64,000 nt of DNA, taken from Mesorhizobium opportunistum WSM2075. GTDB taxonomy: Bacteria; Pseudomonadota; Alphaproteobacteria; Rhizobiales; Rhizobiaceae. Location: assembly GCF_000176035.2 (NCBI RefSeq), contig NC_015675.1, forward strand, positions 4,654,001 through 4,718,000, in the 5' to 3' direction. A model generated the notes under the pieces. That model had not been told where the DNA came from. It did no database searches and worked only from the letters and a program-made list of their open reading frames with translations. The translations under genes and the position numbers were made by a program. Shown here piece after piece: positions 19,437 to 29,598 of the stretch (its first letter is position 1; every line of letters starts with the position of its first letter).

Positions 19437-20882
19437 TCATGCGTTCAGCGCGCGGCCATAGGCGTCGAGCACGCTCTCCTTCATCATCTCCGACAGCGTC
19501 GGATGCGGGAAGATGGTGTGCATCAGCTCTTCCTCGGTGGTTTCGAGGTTCATCGCCACAACGAAACCCTGGATCAGTTCGGTCACTTCGGCGCCGACCA
19601 TGTGGGCGCCGAGCAACTGGCCGGTCTTCTTGTCGAAGATGGTCTTGATGAAGCCCTGGTCCTCGCCGAGCGCGATGGCCTTGCCGTTGGCTGCGAACTG
19701 GAAGCGGCCGACGCGGATATCCTTGCCTTCGGCCTTGGCTTTCGCTTCCGTCAGGCCGACGGAGGCAACCTGCGGATTGCAGTAGGTGCAGCCCGGAATC
19801 TTGAACTTGTCGGTGGCATGCACGCCAGGGAAATTGGCGATCTTCTCGATGCAAACCACGCCTTCATGCTCGGCCTTATGGGCAAGCATCGGCGGGCCGG
19901 CGACATCGCCGATGGCATAGATGCCGGGCACATTGGTCTTGCCGTAGCCATCGATGACGACGCAGCCGCGCTCGGTCTTCACGCCAAGCGTCTCCAGGCC
20001 AAGGTTCTCGATGTTGCCTTGCACGCCGACGGCCGAGATCATGCGGTCGGCGGTGATCTTCTCGACCTTGCCGTCCTTCATCTCGACATGCGCGGTGACC
20101 GAGTTGGCACCCTTCTCGACCTTGGTCACCTTGGCTTCGAGAATGATCTTCATGCCTTGCTTTTCGAACTGCTTCTGCGCGAATTTTGAGACTTCAGCAT
20201 CCTCGACCGGCATCACCGCGGGCAGAAGCTCGACCACGGTCACCTCGGCACCCATGGTGCGATAGAAGGAGGCGAATTCGATGCCGATGGCGCCCGAGCC
20301 CATCACCAGCAGCGACTTCGGCATCTCCTTCGGCACCATGGCCTCGAAGTAGGTCCAGATCAGCTTGCCGTCCGGCTCGATGCCGGGCAGCGCGCGCGGC
20401 CGGGCGCCGGTCGCCAGGATGATGTGCTTGGCGGCGTAGGTGCCCTCGCCCTTGATGCCTTTCGGCACCGGCGGCTGCGGTTCCATCGGCTTCTTGCCCG
20501 TCTTGGAGACGACGATCTCGCCCGGTTTCGACAGCTTGGCCTCGCCCCAGATGACGTCGACCTTGTTCTTCTTCATCAGGAAGCCGACGCCGCCATTGAG
20601 CCGCAGCGAAACCTTGCGGGAGCGGTCGACGACGGCCGATGTGTCGACGCTGACCTTGCCGTCGAGCTTCAGCCCATAGTCCTTCAAATGATCGGAATAG
20701 TGCATGATCTCGGCTGAGCGCAGCAGCGCCTTGGTCGGGATGCAGCCCCAGTTGAGGCAGATGCCGCCGAGGTGCTCGCGCTCGACGATCGCCGTCTTGA
20801 AGCCGAGCTGGGCGGAACGCACCGCCGTGACATAGCCGCCGGGGCCGGAGCCGATGATGATGACGTCGTAGTTCTCAGCCAC
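19437..20882 (-). CDS. lpdA: dihydrolipoyl dehydrogenase (E3)
   Basis: This FAD disulfide oxidoreductase of 481 residues reoxidises the lipoyl groups of pyruvate dehydrogenase. It has the FAD motif VIIIGSGPGGYVTAVRSAQL, the redox-active disulfide GGICLNWGCIPTKALL, the NAD site MGSGAIGIEFASFYR, the second FAD motif YAIGDVAGPPMLAHKAEHEG, and the C-terminal catalytic pair HTIFPHPTLSE. It follows pdhA-pdhB-pdhC in the same direction with two small genes between, so it is probably the E3 dedicated to this complex. Confidence 0.96.
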   Translation of the reverse strand: MAENYDVIIIGSGPGGYVTAVRSAQLGFKTAIVEREHLGGICLNWGCIPTKALLRSAEIMHYSDHLKDYGLKLDGKVSVDTSAVVDRSRKVSLRLNGGVGFLMKKNKVDVIWGEAKLSKPGEIVVSKTGKKPMEPQPPVPKGIKGEGTYAAKHIILATGARPRALPGIEPDGKLIWTYFEAMVPKEMPKSLLVMGSGAIGIEFASFYRTMGAEVTVVELLPAVMPVEDAEVSKFAQKQFEKQGMKIILEAKVTKVEKGANSVTAHVEMKDGKVEKITADRMISAVGVQGNIENLGLETLGVKTERGCVVIDGYGKTNVPGIYAIGDVAGPPMLAHKAEHEGVVCIEKIANFPGVHATDKFKIPGCTYCNPQVASVGLTEAKAKAEGKDIRVGRFQFAANGKAIALGEDQGFIKTIFDKKTGQLLGAHMVGAEVTELIQGFVVAMNLETTEEELMHTIFPHPTLSEMMKESVLDAYGRALNA

Positions 20883-20897
20883 GATTTTTCTCCTTAT

Positions 20898-21533
20898 TCA
20901 CAGTTCCAGCATGACGCGCACGACGGGCGTCAGGGCCTTGCCGATGTTCCGCGTGTTTTCGGCGTCGAGGTGGACGCCGTCGAGAGGGGTGGTTTGCGCG
21001 ACCGTGCCGGCATCGAAGAAGCCGCAGCCGGCTTCGTCGGCGAGCCCGGCATATTGCGGCGCCAACAGCTTCGAGGCGTCGTCGCCGCCGGCAAACATTT
21101 CCTTGAAGTCGGCATTTTCGGTGCGGCTGACGAGAGGCGGCGAAACAATCAGGATCTGCGGCGCCGGCCAGTCGAATGGATAGTCGTGGCCGCGTACGAT
21201 GTCGATCAGCCGCTGGATGCCTTGCTTGGCGGCAACCGGATTGCCGTGGATCCATGGCTTCATGTCGTTGGCGCCGAGCATGATGACGATCAGGTCGATC
21301 GGCGCGTGCGTCGTCAGCACCGTCGGCAGCAGCCGCGCGCCGTTGCGATCGGCACCGGCAAGGTGATCGTCGAAGGCGGTGGTGCGGCCATTGAGACCAT
21401 CGGCGATGACCTGGACGCCGCCGCCGAGCCCTGCCTGCAGCACGCTGGGCCAGCGATCCTCAAAGGCGTGGCGGCCGCCTTCGGCATTGTAGCCCCAGGT
21501 CAGCGAGTCGCCGTAGCAAAGCACCGTCTTCAT
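20898..21533 (-). CDS. SGNH/GDSL-family hydrolase
   Basis: The 211-residue protein has the GDSL block CYGDSLTWGYNAEGGRHAF with the nucleophile serine, an LNGRTT block with the conserved glycine, the MLGANDMK block with the Asn, and DGVHLDAENT with the catalytic Asp-x-x-His. It resembles arylesterase-like SGNH hydrolases of rhizobia. There is no signal peptide, so it is cytosolic. The substrate is unknown. It starts 3 bp after the stop of the small membrane-protein gene and ends 15 bp before lpdA, as part of the pdh run. Confidence 0.88.
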   Translation of the reverse strand: MKTVLCYGDSLTWGYNAEGGRHAFEDRWPSVLQAGLGGGVQVIADGLNGRTTAFDDHLAGADRNGARLLPTVLTTHAPIDLIVIMLGANDMKPWIHGNPVAAKQGIQRLIDIVRGHDYPFDWPAPQILIVSPPLVSRTENADFKEMFAGGDDASKLLAPQYAGLADEAGCGFFDAGTVAQTTPLDGVHLDAENTRNIGKALTPVVRVMLEL

Positions 21534-21536
21534 CGA

Positions 21537-21950
21537 TCAACCCGCCTTCATGTTGGCCATGCCACGCTTCAACCGCCATCGCACGAACAGCCATTGCACC
21601 AGTATGATCACAAGGCCCGGCAGGCCAAGTCCGAGCACGATGGGAATGTCGCCCTTCACTGCCGTCATGCTGCCGTCGGTATAAAGGATCGCGGCAATCA
21701 GCAGGACAAGCAGCGCCACAAAGACAATCAGCAACCACATTCCCGTCTTGCCGACGGTTGCCGGCGGATCGCTCATCAACTGCGCCACGAAGAAGACGAA
21801 GGTTACGATGATCGTCACCAGAACCGACGCCATGAAGACGAGGATGTATTCTTCCTGCGCGTCGGTGACGACGGCCAGTTCCTGCGCGACCAGGCCGCCA
21901 GCCAGGCCGGATAGAATGAAGGCGAAAAGGCTGGTGAAGAATTTCCGCAC
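21537..21950 (-). CDS. small four-span membrane protein of unknown function
   Basis: The 137 residues hold about four hydrophobic helices: an N-terminal LFAFILSGLAGGLVAQ segment, then VFMASVLVTIIVTFVFFVA, WLLIVFVALLVLLIAAIL and IPIVLGLGLPGLVIILVQWL, with a basic C-terminus (RWRLKRG). I recognise no family. It is 14 bp past pdhC and 3 bp before the GDSL gene, so it is co-transcribed with the pyruvate dehydrogenase genes. Nothing in the sequence links it to the complex functionally. Confidence 0.75.
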   Translation of the reverse strand: MRKFFTSLFAFILSGLAGGLVAQELAVVTDAQEEYILVFMASVLVTIIVTFVFFVAQLMSDPPATVGKTGMWLLIVFVALLVLLIAAILYTDGSMTAVKGDIPIVLGLGLPGLVIILVQWLFVRWRLKRGMANMKAG

Positions 21951-21964
21951 CGCCCTTTTCCTTC

Positions 21965-23386
21965 TTAGACCAGCATGCCCATCGGATTTTCGATCAGCCG
22001 CTTGAAGGCGACCAGCAGTTCGGCGCCCAGCGCTCCGTCAACGGCGCGATGATCGGTCGACAGCGTCACCGACATCACGGTCGCGATTTTGATCTCGCCG
22101 TTCTTGACCACCGCCCGCTCCTCGCCGGCACCCACAGCCAGGATCGTCGCATGCGGCGGGTTGATGACGGCGGCAAAGTCCTTGATGCCGAACATGCCGA
22201 GGTTCGACACCGCCGTCGTGCCGCCCTGATACTCTTCCGGCTTCAGCTTGCGGCTGCGGGCCCGGCTTGCCAGGTCCTTCATCTCGTTGGAGATGGTGGA
22301 CAGCGTCTTTTCGTCCGCATGCCGGATGATCGGCGTGATCAGGCCGCCGGGGATCGAGACGGCAACGCCGACATCGGCATGCTTGTGCTTGACCATGGCG
22401 CTTTCGGTCCATGAGGCGTTGGCATCAGGCACCGCCTTCAGCGCCAGCGCCATCGCCTTGATCACCATGTCGTTGACCGACAGCTTGTAGGCGGGAGCCT
22501 CGCCCTTGTCGGTCTTCTTCACCGGCGCCGCCGCATTGATCTGCGTACGCAATGCCAAGAGCGCATCGAGCTCGCAGTCGAGCGTCAGGTAGAAATGCGG
22601 GATGGTGGTCTTGGCCTCGACCAGACGCCGCGCAATGGTCTTGCGCATGTTGTCGTGCGGGACGAGCTCGTAGGAGCCTTCCTCGAACAGTTTTAGCACC
22701 TGTTCGTCCGACATCGCCTTCACCGCCGGAGCAGCGGCCGGCGCGCCAGCCGGGGCCTTGGCCGCCGGTGCTGCCTTGGCACCGCCGCCGGCAATCGCGG
22801 CATCGACATCGGCTTTCACCACCCGGCCATGCGGGCCCGTGCCGGTCACCGCCGAGACATCGACGCCGGCCTCCTTGGCGATGCGGCGTGCGAGCGGCGA
22901 GGCGAAGGTACGGCCTTCCGGCGACTGGCGGATCTCCCCCCCCGTGGGGGAGATGCCAAGTGGTGGCAAAGAGGGCAGGCCAGAGGGGGGCGCCTCGCGC
23001 TGAGAGGACGGCGGGACAGCGCCCCCCTCTGTCGGCTTCGCCGACATCTCCCCCACGGGTGGGGAGATTGGCGCCTCGTCTCGCTTGGCTTCCGCCTTCG
23101 CCGCCGCAGCACCACCGCTTTTTGCCGCCGCCCCCGCATCCTCGCCCTCGGCTGCGAGCACGGCGATCAGCGCGTTGACCTTGACGCCTTCGGTGCCGGC
23201 TGGAACGACGAGCTTTGCAACCGTACCCTCATCGACGGCTTCGACTTCCATCGTCGCCTTGTCGGTCTCGATCTCGGCTATGACATCGCCCGGCGAAACC
23301 TTGTCGCCCTCCTTCACGAGCCACTTTGACAGATTGCCCTCTTCCATTGTGGGCGAGAGCGCCGGCATGGTGATGTTGATTGGCAT
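21965..23386 (-). CDS. pdhC: pyruvate dehydrogenase E2, dihydrolipoamide acetyltransferase
   Basis: The 473-residue protein has a lipoyl domain at 1-80 (lysine in [11 protein letters not shown]), a long linker, a peripheral subunit-binding domain from about residue 157 ([23 protein letters not shown]), and the catalytic acyltransferase core with the active-site motif [12 protein letters not shown] near residue 445. It transfers acetyl groups from E1 to CoA and forms the complex core. Residues about 106-152 of the linker are encoded by a palindromic repeat inserted in frame (see 22931-23069). Confidence 0.96.
   Translation of the reverse strand: MPINITMPALSPTMEEGNLSKWLVKEGDKVSPGDVIAEIETDKATMEVEAVDEGTVAKLVVPAGTEGVKVNALIAVLAAEGEDAGAAAKSGGAAAAKAEAKRDEAPISPPVGEMSAKPTEGGAVPPSSQREAPPSGLPSLPPLGISPTGGEIRQSPEGRTFASPLARRIAKEAGVDVSAVTGTGPHGRVVKADVDAAIAGGGAKAAPAAKAPAGAPAAAPAVKAMSDEQVLKLFEEGSYELVPHDNMRKTIARRLVEAKTTIPHFYLTLDCELDALLALRTQINAAAPVKKTDKGEAPAYKLSVNDMVIKAMALALKAVPDANASWTESAMVKHKHADVGVAVSIPGGLITPIIRHADEKTLSTISNEMKDLASRARSRKLKPEEYQGGTTAVSNLGMFGIKDFAAVINPPHATILAVGAGEERAVVKNGEIKIATVMSVTLSTDHRAVDGALGAELLVAFKRLIENPMGMLV
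22931..23069. repeat. palindromic repeat element inserted in frame in pdhC
   Basis: Both ends are short hairpins of the ATCTCCCCC / GGGGGAGAT type, and the ends mirror each other. Inside is a perfect 13-bp inverted repeat, CAGAGGGGGGCGC at 22981-22993 and GCGCCCCCCTCTG at 23019-23031, and a TCGGCTTCGCCGA hairpin. On the coding strand it is read through without a stop and gives a peptide with two mirror motifs, [14 protein letters not shown] and [10 protein letters not shown]. The look is of a mobile intergenic palindrome that has landed in a tolerant Ala/Pro linker. Confidence 0.75.
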
Positions 23387-23404
23387 TTTGTCCTCCCGCC
23401 CGGT

Positions 23405-24802
23405 TCAGCGATACGCGACGGCTTTGACCGCCTCGATGACCTCGCCGACATTCGGCAAGGCCAGTTTCTCGAGGTTGGCCGCATAGGGCATCGGCACATC
23501 CTTGCCGGCAATGGTGATGACTGGGGCGTCGAGGAAATCGAAGGCGCGCTGCGAGACCTGGTTGGCGATATGGTCGCCGACCGAGTTCTGCGGATAGCCT
23601 TCCTCCACGACCACCAGCCGGTTGGTCTTCTTGACCGACGCGATGATCGTGTCGAGGTCGAGCGGGCGGATCGTGCGCAGGTCGATGATCTCGGCGTCGA
23701 TGCCCATGCCGCGCAGTTCCGCTTCCGCCTTGACCGCGTAGGTCATGCCGATGCCGAACGAGACGATGGTGACGTCCTTGCCCGTCTTGTGGATACGCGC
23801 CTTGCCGATCGGCAGCACGAAATCATCCAGCTTCGGCACGTCGAAGGACTGGCCGTAGAGGATTTCGTTCTCGAGGAAGATGATCGGGTTCGGGTCGCGG
23901 ATCGCGGCCTTCAGCAAGCCCTTGGCGTCGGCGGCCGTATAGGGCATCACCACTTTCAGGCCGGGAATGTGGCTGTACCAGGCGGCGTAGCACTGCGAAT
24001 GCTGTGCGGCGACGCGGGCCGCGGCACCATTCGGACCACGGAACACGATCGGCGCTCCCATCTGGCCGCCGGACATATAGAGCGTCTTGGCGGCCGAGTT
24101 GATGATCTGGTCGATCGCCTGCATGGCGAAATTGAAGGTCATGAACTCGACGATCGGCTTCAGCCCGGCCATCGCCGCACCGACGCCGACGCCGGCAAAG
24201 CCATGCTCGGTGATCGGCGTGTCGACGACGCGGCGTGGCCCGAATTCCTGCAGCAGGCCTTGGGTGATCTTGTAGGCGCCCTGGTATTCGGCGACCTCCT
24301 CGCCCATGACGAAGACATCGCCGTCGCGGCGCATTTCCTCGGCCATCGCGTCGCGCAAGGCTTCGCGCACCGTGGTCGACACCATCTCCGTGCCGGCCGG
24401 AATGTCGGGATCGGCGGCGATTTCCGCTTTCGGTGCGGCTGCGACTGGTGTCGCGGCCGGCTTTGCGGCCTCCGCCTTGTCCTCGGCCGGAGCCTCCGGC
24501 TTCGCCGGTGCTTCCCCCTTGGTGGGAGCCGCGGACTTGCCGACATCGGCGGCGCTTTCGCCGTCCTGCAGCAAAACCGCGATCGGTGTGTTGACCTTGA
24601 CGCCTTCGGTGCCGGCGGCGATCAGGAGCTTTCCAATCGTGCCCTCATCGACGGCTTCGACTTCCATCGTCGCCTTGTCGGTTTCGATCTCGGCGATGAC
24701 GTCGCCGGCGACGACCTTGTCACCCTCGTTCTTCAACCATTTGGAAAGATTGCCCTCTTCCATGGTCGGCGAGAGAGCGGGCATGAGAATTTCGATCGGC
24801 AT
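23405..24802 (-). CDS. pdhB: pyruvate dehydrogenase E1 component, beta subunit with lipoyl domain
   Basis: The 465-residue protein has an N-terminal lipoyl domain ([40 protein letters not shown]), an Ala/Pro/Lys-rich linker, and the E1-beta transketolase-like domain from about residue 140 ([17 protein letters not shown] through [20 protein letters not shown]). The lipoyl domain on E1-beta is typical of alphaproteobacteria. With PdhA it decarboxylates pyruvate and acetylates lipoyl groups. The start is ATG 24802, 16 bp after pdhA; the frame is open to 24877, inside pdhA. Confidence 0.96.
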   Translation of the reverse strand: MPIEILMPALSPTMEEGNLSKWLKNEGDKVVAGDVIAEIETDKATMEVEAVDEGTIGKLLIAAGTEGVKVNTPIAVLLQDGESAADVGKSAAPTKGEAPAKPEAPAEDKAEAAKPAATPVAAAPKAEIAADPDIPAGTEMVSTTVREALRDAMAEEMRRDGDVFVMGEEVAEYQGAYKITQGLLQEFGPRRVVDTPITEHGFAGVGVGAAMAGLKPIVEFMTFNFAMQAIDQIINSAAKTLYMSGGQMGAPIVFRGPNGAAARVAAQHSQCYAAWYSHIPGLKVVMPYTAADAKGLLKAAIRDPNPIIFLENEILYGQSFDVPKLDDFVLPIGKARIHKTGKDVTIVSFGIGMTYAVKAEAELRGMGIDAEIIDLRTIRPLDLDTIIASVKKTNRLVVVEEGYPQNSVGDHIANQVSQRAFDFLDAPVITIAGKDVPMPYAANLEKLALPNVGEVIEAVKAVAYR

Positions 24803-24818
24803 GTTCCTCGCCCTCCCC

Positions 24819-25856
24819 TTACAATACGATATCGGTCCAGAGCTCGGACGGATCCGGCTCTGCATCGTTCTGGGCAAATTCGGCGGCGTCGGCGACGACG
24901 TCGCGCACCTCCTTGTCGATGGCCTTCAATTCGTCCTCGGTCGCCCACTTCTTCTGTGTCAACCGCGCCTTGACCTGCTCGATCGGGTCATGGTCCGAGC
25001 GCATCTTCTGGACCTCTTCCTTGGAGCGGTATTTCGCCGGGTCGGACATCGAGTGACCGCGATAGCGATAGGTCTGCATTTCGAGAATGATCGGCCCGTT
25101 GCCGGCACGGCACCATTCGGTGGCCTGGTCGCCGGCGGATTTGACCGCCCGCACATCCATGCCGTCGACCTGGATGCCCGGAATCTTGAACGAAGCGCCG
25201 CGATGCGAAAAATTGGTTTCCGCCGACGAGCGCGAGACCGAGGTGCCCATGGCGTAGCGGTTGTTCTCGATGATGTAGATCACCGGCAACTTCCACAGCG
25301 AGGCCATGTTGAAGCTTTCATAGACCTGGCCCTGGTTGGCGGCGCCGTCGCCGAAATAAGTCAGCGAGACATTGTTGTTTTCACGATAGCGGTTGGCGAA
25401 GGCGAGGCCCGTGCCCAGAGACACCTGCGCGCCGACAATGCCGTGGCCGCCGTAAAAATGCTTCTCCTTGGAGAACATGTGCATGGAGCCACCCTTGCCC
25501 CTGGACAGGCCGCCGCGGCGTCCGGTCAGCTCGGCCATGACACCACGCGGCGAAAGCTCCATCGCCAGCATGTGGCCGTGATCGCGATAGGCGGTGATCA
25601 TCTGGTCGCCATCGATCAGCGCCATCTTCATGCCGGTGACGACGGCTTCCTGGCCGATGTAGAGATGGCAGAAGCCGCCGATGAAGCCCATGCCATAGAG
25701 CTGGCCGGCCTTTTCCTCGAAGCGGCGGATGAGCAGCATGTGCCGGTAGGCGGCAAGCTCTTCGTCCTTGGTGAATTCAGCAGGCTTGGGTGCTGAAAGC
25801 ACCGATTTGCCGTCGGATTTCGATTTGGCAGGCGCTTTTCTGGCTGCGGTGGCCAT
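24819..25856 (-). CDS. pdhA: pyruvate dehydrogenase E1 component, alpha subunit
   Basis: The 345-residue TPP-binding subunit has the cofactor motif [20 protein letters not shown] followed by [10 protein letters not shown], and the regulatory-loop region [15 protein letters not shown]. The N-terminus is a basic Ala/Lys-rich tail ([17 protein letters not shown]) before the core at about residue 25. It is the first gene of the pdhA-pdhB-pdhC run. The promoter must lie in the 193-bp gap up to ftsB; I could not place its elements. Confidence 0.97.
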   Translation of the reverse strand: MATAARKAPAKSKSDGKSVLSAPKPAEFTKDEELAAYRHMLLIRRFEEKAGQLYGMGFIGGFCHLYIGQEAVVTGMKMALIDGDQMITAYRDHGHMLAMELSPRGVMAELTGRRGGLSRGKGGSMHMFSKEKHFYGGHGIVGAQVSLGTGLAFANRYRENNNVSLTYFGDGAANQGQVYESFNMASLWKLPVIYIIENNRYAMGTSVSRSSAETNFSHRGASFKIPGIQVDGMDVRAVKSAGDQATEWCRAGNGPIILEMQTYRYRGHSMSDPAKYRSKEEVQKMRSDHDPIEQVKARLTQKKWATEDELKAIDKEVRDVVADAAEFAQNDAEPDPSELWTDIVL

Positions 25857-26049
25857 GCATCACTCCCTGTTGGCGTCTCTTTGCGGACATTGGAGCTAGA
25901 GGAAATCTGCTCCCGGGGAGATCAGCCTCCCCACCGATTTATGGGAGGCTAACACGCGTTACAGCGTTGCGCCATGACGAATTTGCATAGCTGGCATGCG
26001 CCTAAGCGGTTAATATCATTGAAAATATTGGTGATTAACTGAAATTCGG

Positions 26050-26373
26050 TTACTTTGACGAGGCCGGCAACATGATGGTGATTTCGTCAGGCTGGGACAG
26101 GTTGAGCGCTTTGCGCGCCTGCTCGTCGAGCATGTCCTTCTCCAGCGTGCCGTCATGCATGAGCCGAACGCGCCGTTCAAGCTCCATGCGGCGCGCCTTG
26201 ACGGCATCGAGCTGCGCCTGCAGCGCGACCGTCTGGGTCTCGAGCTGATATTTCGAGTTGATGCCGAATTCACCGTGATAGGCGTGGAAGCCGAAATAGG
26301 CCAGGAACACCACGCAAAGCGAAGGGATGATCAGCCGGCCGGTGTTTCTCTGCTTGTGCTGACGCGTCCACAT
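26050..26373 (-). CDS. septum formation initiator FtsB/DivIC family
   Basis: The 107-residue protein has a short basic cytosolic head (HKQRNTGR), one membrane span (LIIPSLCVVFLAYFGFHAYH) and a periplasmic coiled coil (LETQTVALQAQLDAVKARRM, ELERRVRLM), followed by LDEQARKALNLSQPDE. The last block is the FtsB/DivIC signature. It would bridge FtsL and FtsQ in the divisome. It lies between eno and pdhA, a usual rhizobial context. A CtrA-like site is present about 60 bp upstream (26434-26448). Confidence 0.9.
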   Translation of the reverse strand: MWTRQHKQRNTGRLIIPSLCVVFLAYFGFHAYHGEFGINSKYQLETQTVALQAQLDAVKARRMELERRVRLMHDGTLEKDMLDEQARKALNLSQPDEITIMLPASSK

Positions 26374-26433
26374 CGCCCATTCCCTCGCGGCCGCGAACTC
26401 AGGCGGCTCACGACCTTTTTCGCCCGATTGTGC

Positions 26434-26448
26434 TTAACGGACGGTTAC
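26434..26448. promoter_or_regulatory. possible CtrA binding site upstream of ftsB
   Basis: TTAACGGACGGTTAC fits TTAA-N7-TTAA with one mismatch in the second half. It lies 61 bp before the ftsB start, in a cell-division context where CtrA control is known in alphaproteobacteria. A single short match by eye is weak support. Confidence 0.35.
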
Positions 26449-26477
26449 GGACGGCTGGCTTGAGCGACCGTGAAATG

Positions 26478-26502
26478 AAAAAGGACGGGAATGACCCCGC
26501 CC
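26478..26502 (-). terminator. rho-independent terminator of eno
   Basis: On the minus strand GGGCGGG...CCCGTCC forms a 7-bp stem (one G-U pair) with a 6-base loop, followed by TTTTT, about 30 bp after the eno stop. Confidence 0.7.
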
Positions 26503-26532
26503 TTTTCCACTGTTCGGAAACGATTTGTCGGA

Positions 26533-27927
<1,395 letters not shown>

Positions 27928-28005
27928 TCATCATAAGTCATGCTGCCAGACGCGCGTTTCGAGATATGGTTTCGAAGCGCGGGGCGAAACAGGAGGAGTT
28001 TCGCC

Positions 28006-28131
28006 ATGTCCGAGTTCAGCGGTATCGTGAGTTTGTTCCTGATCGCGGCGGCGTTCCTGACGTCGTGCGACAATCAGCAATCACCGCCAAAGGCAATCGC
28101 GCCTTTGCCGGCCTTGACCATCAACCAATAG
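28006..28131 (+). CDS. small lipoprotein
   Basis: This 41-residue reading frame starts behind a near-perfect RBS (AGGAGGAG, 6 bases upstream) and is followed by a strong terminator at 28176-28206. The peptide has a hydrophobic segment (IVSLFLIAAAFL) and a lipobox ending in LTSC at about residue 21, then a short Pro-rich tail (SPPKAIAPLPAL). It fits a lipid-anchored entericidin-like or lysis-type small lipoprotein, but I recognise no specific family. It is short enough to be missed by automatic gene callers. Confidence 0.7.
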   Translation: MSEFSGIVSLFLIAAAFLTSCDNQQSPPKAIAPLPALTINQ

Positions 28132-28175
28132 CCCCGAAGGCCCGGCAAGCCCATCGGGCATTGCGTTGAATCAAG

Positions 28176-28206
28176 AAAGGGCCCCGCCGAAGCGAGGCCC
28201 TTTTTT
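28176..28206. terminator. bidirectional terminator between the lipoprotein and PRC-barrel genes
   Basis: The hairpin AAAGGGCC...GGCCCTTT, with a loop around CCGCCGAAGCGA, is followed by T6 on the plus strand and can also act on the minus strand. It ends both convergent genes. Confidence 0.8.
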
Positions 28207-28212
28207 GTCCCA

Positions 28213-28578
28213 TCAGTGCCAGTATGGCTTGACGTTGTAATACTCGTAGGATGCGTCGCGCGCGCGCTCGCCATCCTCGCCGGTCAATTCATTGATCGAA
28301 TAGGCGGGCGCTGCTTTCAGCTGTTCCTTGGAGAAGGGTACGACATAGCCGCCCTTGTCCTGATCATAATCGAGACTTGCCCAAGGAATGGCATGATACT
28401 TCTCGCCCATGCCGAGAAAACCGCCAAAACCGATGACCGCGAACATGATGCCGTTCGAGGTTTTGTCGAGCATGACGTCCTCGATACTGCCGATGCTGTC
28501 GCCCGCGGTATTGTAAACTGTTGTGCCGATGACTCGCGAAGCGGCAATGGCTTGGGTGTGGCCTGTTTGAGTTGTCAT
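28213..28578 (-). CDS. PRC-barrel domain protein
   Basis: The 121-residue protein has the PRC-barrel block ASRVIGTTVYNTAGDSIGSI, then EDVMLDKTSNGIMFAVIGFG and YHAIPWASLDYDQDKGGYV. There is no signal peptide. PRC-barrel proteins of this short type are common in rhizobia and are often stress related; their ligand is unknown. ATG 28578 has GAGGAGCAC upstream. It is convergent with the small lipoprotein. Confidence 0.9.
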   Translation of the reverse strand: MTTQTGHTQAIAASRVIGTTVYNTAGDSIGSIEDVMLDKTSNGIMFAVIGFGGFLGMGEKYHAIPWASLDYDQDKGGYVVPFSKEQLKAAPAYSINELTGEDGERARDASYEYYNVKPYWH

Positions 28579-28662
28579 GATGTGCTCCTCATTGTCGTCA
28601 AACTCTGCTTCGACAATGTGGGAGAGGGGCTAAAGTTCCCGGCTTTTTACGGTGTCGGCCGA

Positions 28663-28737
28663 TCACTCCGCGAGAATGAAGGTCACCTTCATGTTGACGC
28701 GATAGGCAGCAATCTTGCCACCGCGAGAAGCGTCGGC
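28663..28737 (-). pseudogene. dodecin remnant (C-terminal end only)
   Basis: The 24 codons directly after the kdsA stop, in the same frame, end in GGKIAAYRVNMKVTFILAE and then a stop. This is the last beta strand and C-terminus of dodecin, the small flavin-binding dodecamer. The first two thirds of that gene (start, helix, flavin tryptophan) are absent because kdsA abuts it. I read it as a deletion scar: kdsA was once followed by a complete dodecin gene. No start codon remains other than an internal ATG, so it is not expected to make a protein. Confidence 0.7.
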
Positions 28738-29598
28738 TCAGCGCCCCTTGGCGATGCGGTCGAACGCCATCAACCGCTCCAGGAGTGCCGGCATGTCCTT
28801 CAGCGGCACCATGTTCGGACCATCGGAAGAGGTCGAATTGTCCGGATCCTGGTGGGTCTCGATGAAGACGCCGGCAACGCCGACGGCGACCGCCGCCCGA
28901 GAGAGCGTCTCGACGAAACGCCGCTCGCCACCCGAAGACCCGCCCTGCCCGCCCGGCTGCTGCACCGAATGCGTGGCATCGAAGATCACCGGCGCGCCGA
29001 TCTCGGCCATAATGGGCAGAGCGCGCATGTCGGACACCAGCGTGTTGTAGCCGAACGAGGCGCCGCGCTCGGTGGTCAAGACATTGGGGTTGCCGGAACC
29101 GGTGATCTTGGCGACCACGTTCTTCATGTCCCAGGGCGCGAGGAACTGCCCCTTCTTGACGTTGATCACCTTGCCGGTCCTTGCGGCGGCGACCAGCATG
29201 TCCGTCTGGCGCGACAGGAAGGCCGGAATCTGCAGCACATCGACATGCGGCGCGACGATGGCGCACTGCTCCTCGGTGTGGACATCGGTCAGCACGGGAA
29301 GCGAGAATTCCTTGCGCAGTTCGTCGAAGACAGGGAGTGCTGCCTCCATGCCGGCGCCGCGCGTCGCCGACAGCGATGTACGGTTGGCCTTGTCGTAACT
29401 GGTCTTGTAGACGAGGCCTATGCCGAGCTTGCCGGTCAATTCCTTGAGCGCACCGGCCATGTCGAAAGCATGCTGACGCGATTCAAACTGGCACGGTCCG
29501 GCGATCAGCGCCAAGGCCGCCTTGTTATCGAAAACGACGTTGCCGACGGCTACCGCCGAATTGGGCGCCATCGAATTGGGCACTTGGGGCTTGTTCAT
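28738..29598 (-). CDS. kdsA: 3-deoxy-D-manno-octulosonate 8-phosphate synthase
   Basis: KdsA condenses arabinose 5-phosphate with phosphoenolpyruvate to Kdo 8-phosphate for lipid A core. The 286-residue protein has [20 protein letters not shown], the [11 protein letters not shown] block, [12 protein letters not shown] and [16 protein letters not shown], then [13 protein letters not shown] and [15 protein letters not shown]. The asparagine in [13 protein letters not shown] and the absence of the metal-ligand cysteine of the N-terminal group point to the metal-independent class; this is a judgement by eye. It overlaps the VOC gene by four bases. Confidence 0.96.
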   Translation of the reverse strand: MNKPQVPNSMAPNSAVAVGNVVFDNKAALALIAGPCQFESRQHAFDMAGALKELTGKLGIGLVYKTSYDKANRTSLSATRGAGMEAALPVFDELRKEFSLPVLTDVHTEEQCAIVAPHVDVLQIPAFLSRQTDMLVAAARTGKVINVKKGQFLAPWDMKNVVAKITGSGNPNVLTTERGASFGYNTLVSDMRALPIMAEIGAPVIFDATHSVQQPGGQGGSSGGERRFVETLSRAAVAVGVAGVFIETHQDPDNSTSSDGPNMVPLKDMPALLERLMAFDRIAKGR

